Shown here piece by piece: positions 63,117 to 64,000 of a DNA stretch of 64,000 nt. The notes beneath the pieces are model-generated. The model worked only from the letters and a program-made list of their open reading frames with translations, did not search any database and had not been told where the DNA came from. Numbering within the stretch: position 1 is the first letter of the stretch; each line of letters begins with the position of its first letter. A program made the translations under genes and the position numbers. The stretch is from Bacillota bacterium. GTDB lineage: Bacteria; Bacillota; Clostridia; Lachnospirales; Bianqueaceae. The stretch is taken from the NCBI GenBank assembly GCA_017620135.1, contig JAFZQZ010000096.1:24702-88701 (forward strand), written 5' to 3'.

Positions 63117-63186
63117 CTTTTATCAAATACCTGCCTATCAACACCTCAGGTGTTCCACAATACTAAGAGTCGATTTTAGACAGCAA

Positions 63187-63211
63187 AAAACCCGCAATCC
63201 ATGCGGGTTTT
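63187..63211 (-). terminator. Bidirectional terminator next to the tRNA remnant
   Basis: Perfect ten-pair stem AAAACCCGCA / TGCGGGTTTT with a five-base loop; six T follow on the minus strand. It lies 27 bases past the 3' end of the tRNA-like sequence, where a tRNA terminator would be expected. Confidence 0.75.
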
Positions 63212-63237
63212 AAGTGAGTTGCGGATCCGCAACCAGT

Positions 63238-63280
63238 TGCGGAGGAGGGACTTGAACCCATCGACCTTCGGGTTATGAGC
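63238..63280 (-). other. tRNA-Met(CAT) 3'-half, probable attachment-site remnant
   Basis: Minus strand reads CTCATAA (anticodon loop with CAT), CCCGAAGGTC, GGGTTCAAGTCCC (T-arm core) and CTCCTCCGCA (acceptor 3' strand). The 5' half is absent: sequence left of the anticodon loop does not pair or resemble a tRNA. A junction in the anticodon loop is where tyrosine recombinases commonly cut tRNA genes. The T stem has mismatches, so it is decayed. Confidence 0.6.
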
Positions 63281-63530
63281 GGTTAGGATTTTTTTCGCTG
63301 ATCCCGCAAACCCGCATAAATACTGCGATTCAGCGGAAAACGTTTTCTAAAAACGGACTCCAAATGGACACCTAGCTGGCATTTTCGAGGCGTTGATTCA
63401 GGGCTTACTTTTCCCATAAGTCGATAGTTGCGGGCTCCCCCCGCAACTCTTTCTCAAACTCTATGACAACAAAAAAGACACGTTTCATTTTGAATCGTGT
63501 CCATCATTTTGTTATGTATTTATTTGTTGA
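63281..63530. other. Non-coding stretch right of the tRNA remnant
   Basis: No gene supported. It contains hairpins (CGCTGA ... TCAGCG, CGTTTT / AAAACG, GTTGCGGG / CCCCGCAAC near 63432-63450). Such arm structure next to a tRNA half is consistent with an element end, but no integrase is in the window. Confidence 0.4.
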
Positions 63531-63647
63531 ATAAAAAAGTACTGCTCTGAAAAAGGTAACGTTATTAAACCTCATAATGCTGTAATTCATTATGTGGATG
63601 TAAATGGAAGGATATACCATAAACTTCCTCTTCATTTGGAAGAATAA
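63531..63647 (+). pseudogene. Possible C-terminal remnant of a toxin-like protein
   Basis: An open frame of 38 residues without a start codon: KYCSEKGNVIKPHNAVIHYV and then DVNGRIYHKLPLHLEE before a stop. The alternating hydrophobic and His/Tyr pattern looks like the last strands of a small enzyme or toxin domain. Low confidence; recognised only by protein-like composition. Confidence 0.25.
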
Positions 63648-63703
63648 TCGATGCACTGAAAACATCATAGCCTTGACTTGCTTCCTAAACTGGAATTTGA
63701 ACA

Positions 63704-63871
63704 CTAGTTTTGTTTATCAAAAACGACAACATTTGTAATAACCTTGCTGTCATAATCATAGTAGATTCCTATACATTTTTCATTGTATAAGTATATGTCG
63801 CCATATAAACCAGAAAAGCAACTGTCAGGAACTCCCCAATTATCGTGTATTTCTTTCTCGATCACGCCCAT
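63704..63871 (-). pseudogene. Small protein gene cut by the IS256-type element
   Basis: Reading from the ATG at 63871: MGVIEKEIHDNWGVPDSCFS, then GLYGDIYLYNEKCIGIYYDY and a final VVVFDKQ. The body looks like a genuine protein (about 55 residues) while the upstream sequence belongs to the IS end, so the true N-terminus has probably been displaced. Product unknown; the size and neighbour fragment hint at a toxin-immunity pair, which is speculation. Confidence 0.35.
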
Positions 63872-63875
63872 ATAA

Positions 63876-64000
63876 TGGTGTAAAAATAAAATGAGCCAAA
63901 AGTTCAACCTTTAGGTATAATGTAAATCACCACAATCAACATTTGCCGAGGAGGAAGAACAAATGGCTCAGCTAAATATTACACTAAATCAAGAAGAAAT
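63876..64000 (+). mobile_element. Left end of an IS256-family insertion sequence
   Basis: The transposase start at 63963 identifies the family. The exact left end cannot be fixed without the other inverted repeat; it probably lies just right of the interrupted gene, near 63872-63890. The element continues beyond the window. Confidence 0.6.
63963..64000 (+). CDS. IS256-family transposase, N-terminus only
   Basis: The ATG at 63963 after GAGGAGGAAGAAC opens MAQLNITLNQEEI, the typical first residues of IS256-family DDE transposases of Bacillota. Only twelve or so codons are in the window. Confidence 0.75.
   Translation, partial: MAQLNITLNQEE

Overview
The window looks like the genome of a host-associated anaerobe of the Bacillota (Clostridia or Erysipelotrichia type). 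This rests on strong AGGAGG-type ribosome sites, sortase-type wall anchors, SpaA/Cna-B and Thr-Gln ester-bond adhesin domains, a MacB-like ABC exporter, an IS256-type transposase start and many short operons of sugar-acid and glycoside metabolism. No rRNA or complete tRNA is present, so the species cannot be fixed.

Bases 1-15170 read almost entirely on the minus strand and look like part of an integrative/conjugative element. In transcription order they hold a non-coding region with a candidate structured RNA, parA, parB, an acidic secreted protein, a roughly 3,000-residue wall-anchored protein (M23 and NlpC/P60 peptidase domains, about five Cna-B domains, 13 ester-bond domains, sortase anchor), a winged-helix replication-type protein, small unknown genes, a NUDIX cargo gene and the N-terminus of an ArdC-like antirestriction protein cut by the window edge. 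Minus-strand terminators at 15137-15170, 12012-12044, 2941-2980 and 549-578 punctuate it.

Bases 15400-17300 form a small defence/addiction island bounded by two copies of a ~95-bp double-terminator repeat. It contains an MntA/HepT-type pair whose nucleotidyltransferase carries an extra XRE DNA-binding domain, followed by a frameshifted brnT toxin with an intact brnA antitoxin.

Bases 17360-40200 look chromosomal: a membrane protein, an ABC/FtsX exporter operon, unknown proteins, then a divergent catabolic locus. On the minus strand lie a UlaG-like lactonase, an FG-GAP-like protein, a UlaE-like epimerase, a DMT permease, a split CHR transporter and a duplicated DUF898 protein. On the plus strand lie an FGGY kinase, a DeoR regulator, an MBL hydrolase, two NTF2-like paralogues and a CoA-transferase. 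The two arms share a promoter region with matching ATGATCAT sites. It resembles the ascorbate (ula) pathway but has no UlaABC PTS, UlaD or UlaF here, so the substrate is probably a related sugar acid or lactone. RidA and HflKC follow.

Bases 40300-61500 carry envelope proteins, a YicI-type alpha-xylosidase, a TldD/TldE pair, peptidase E, a degenerate histidine phosphatase, membrane-bound XRE regulators, a D-2-hydroxyacid dehydrogenase, a RdgB-like NTPase fused translationally to a nitroreductase stub, an SGNH esterase, a lipoprotein, a GH36 alpha-galactosidase, an MFS permease and a DapA-family aldolase. Bases 61600-64000 are AT-rich and patchy: a DUF4143 ATPase with palindromic operators, a tRNA-Met 3'-half that looks like an attachment-site remnant, gene fragments, and the left end of an IS256-family element.
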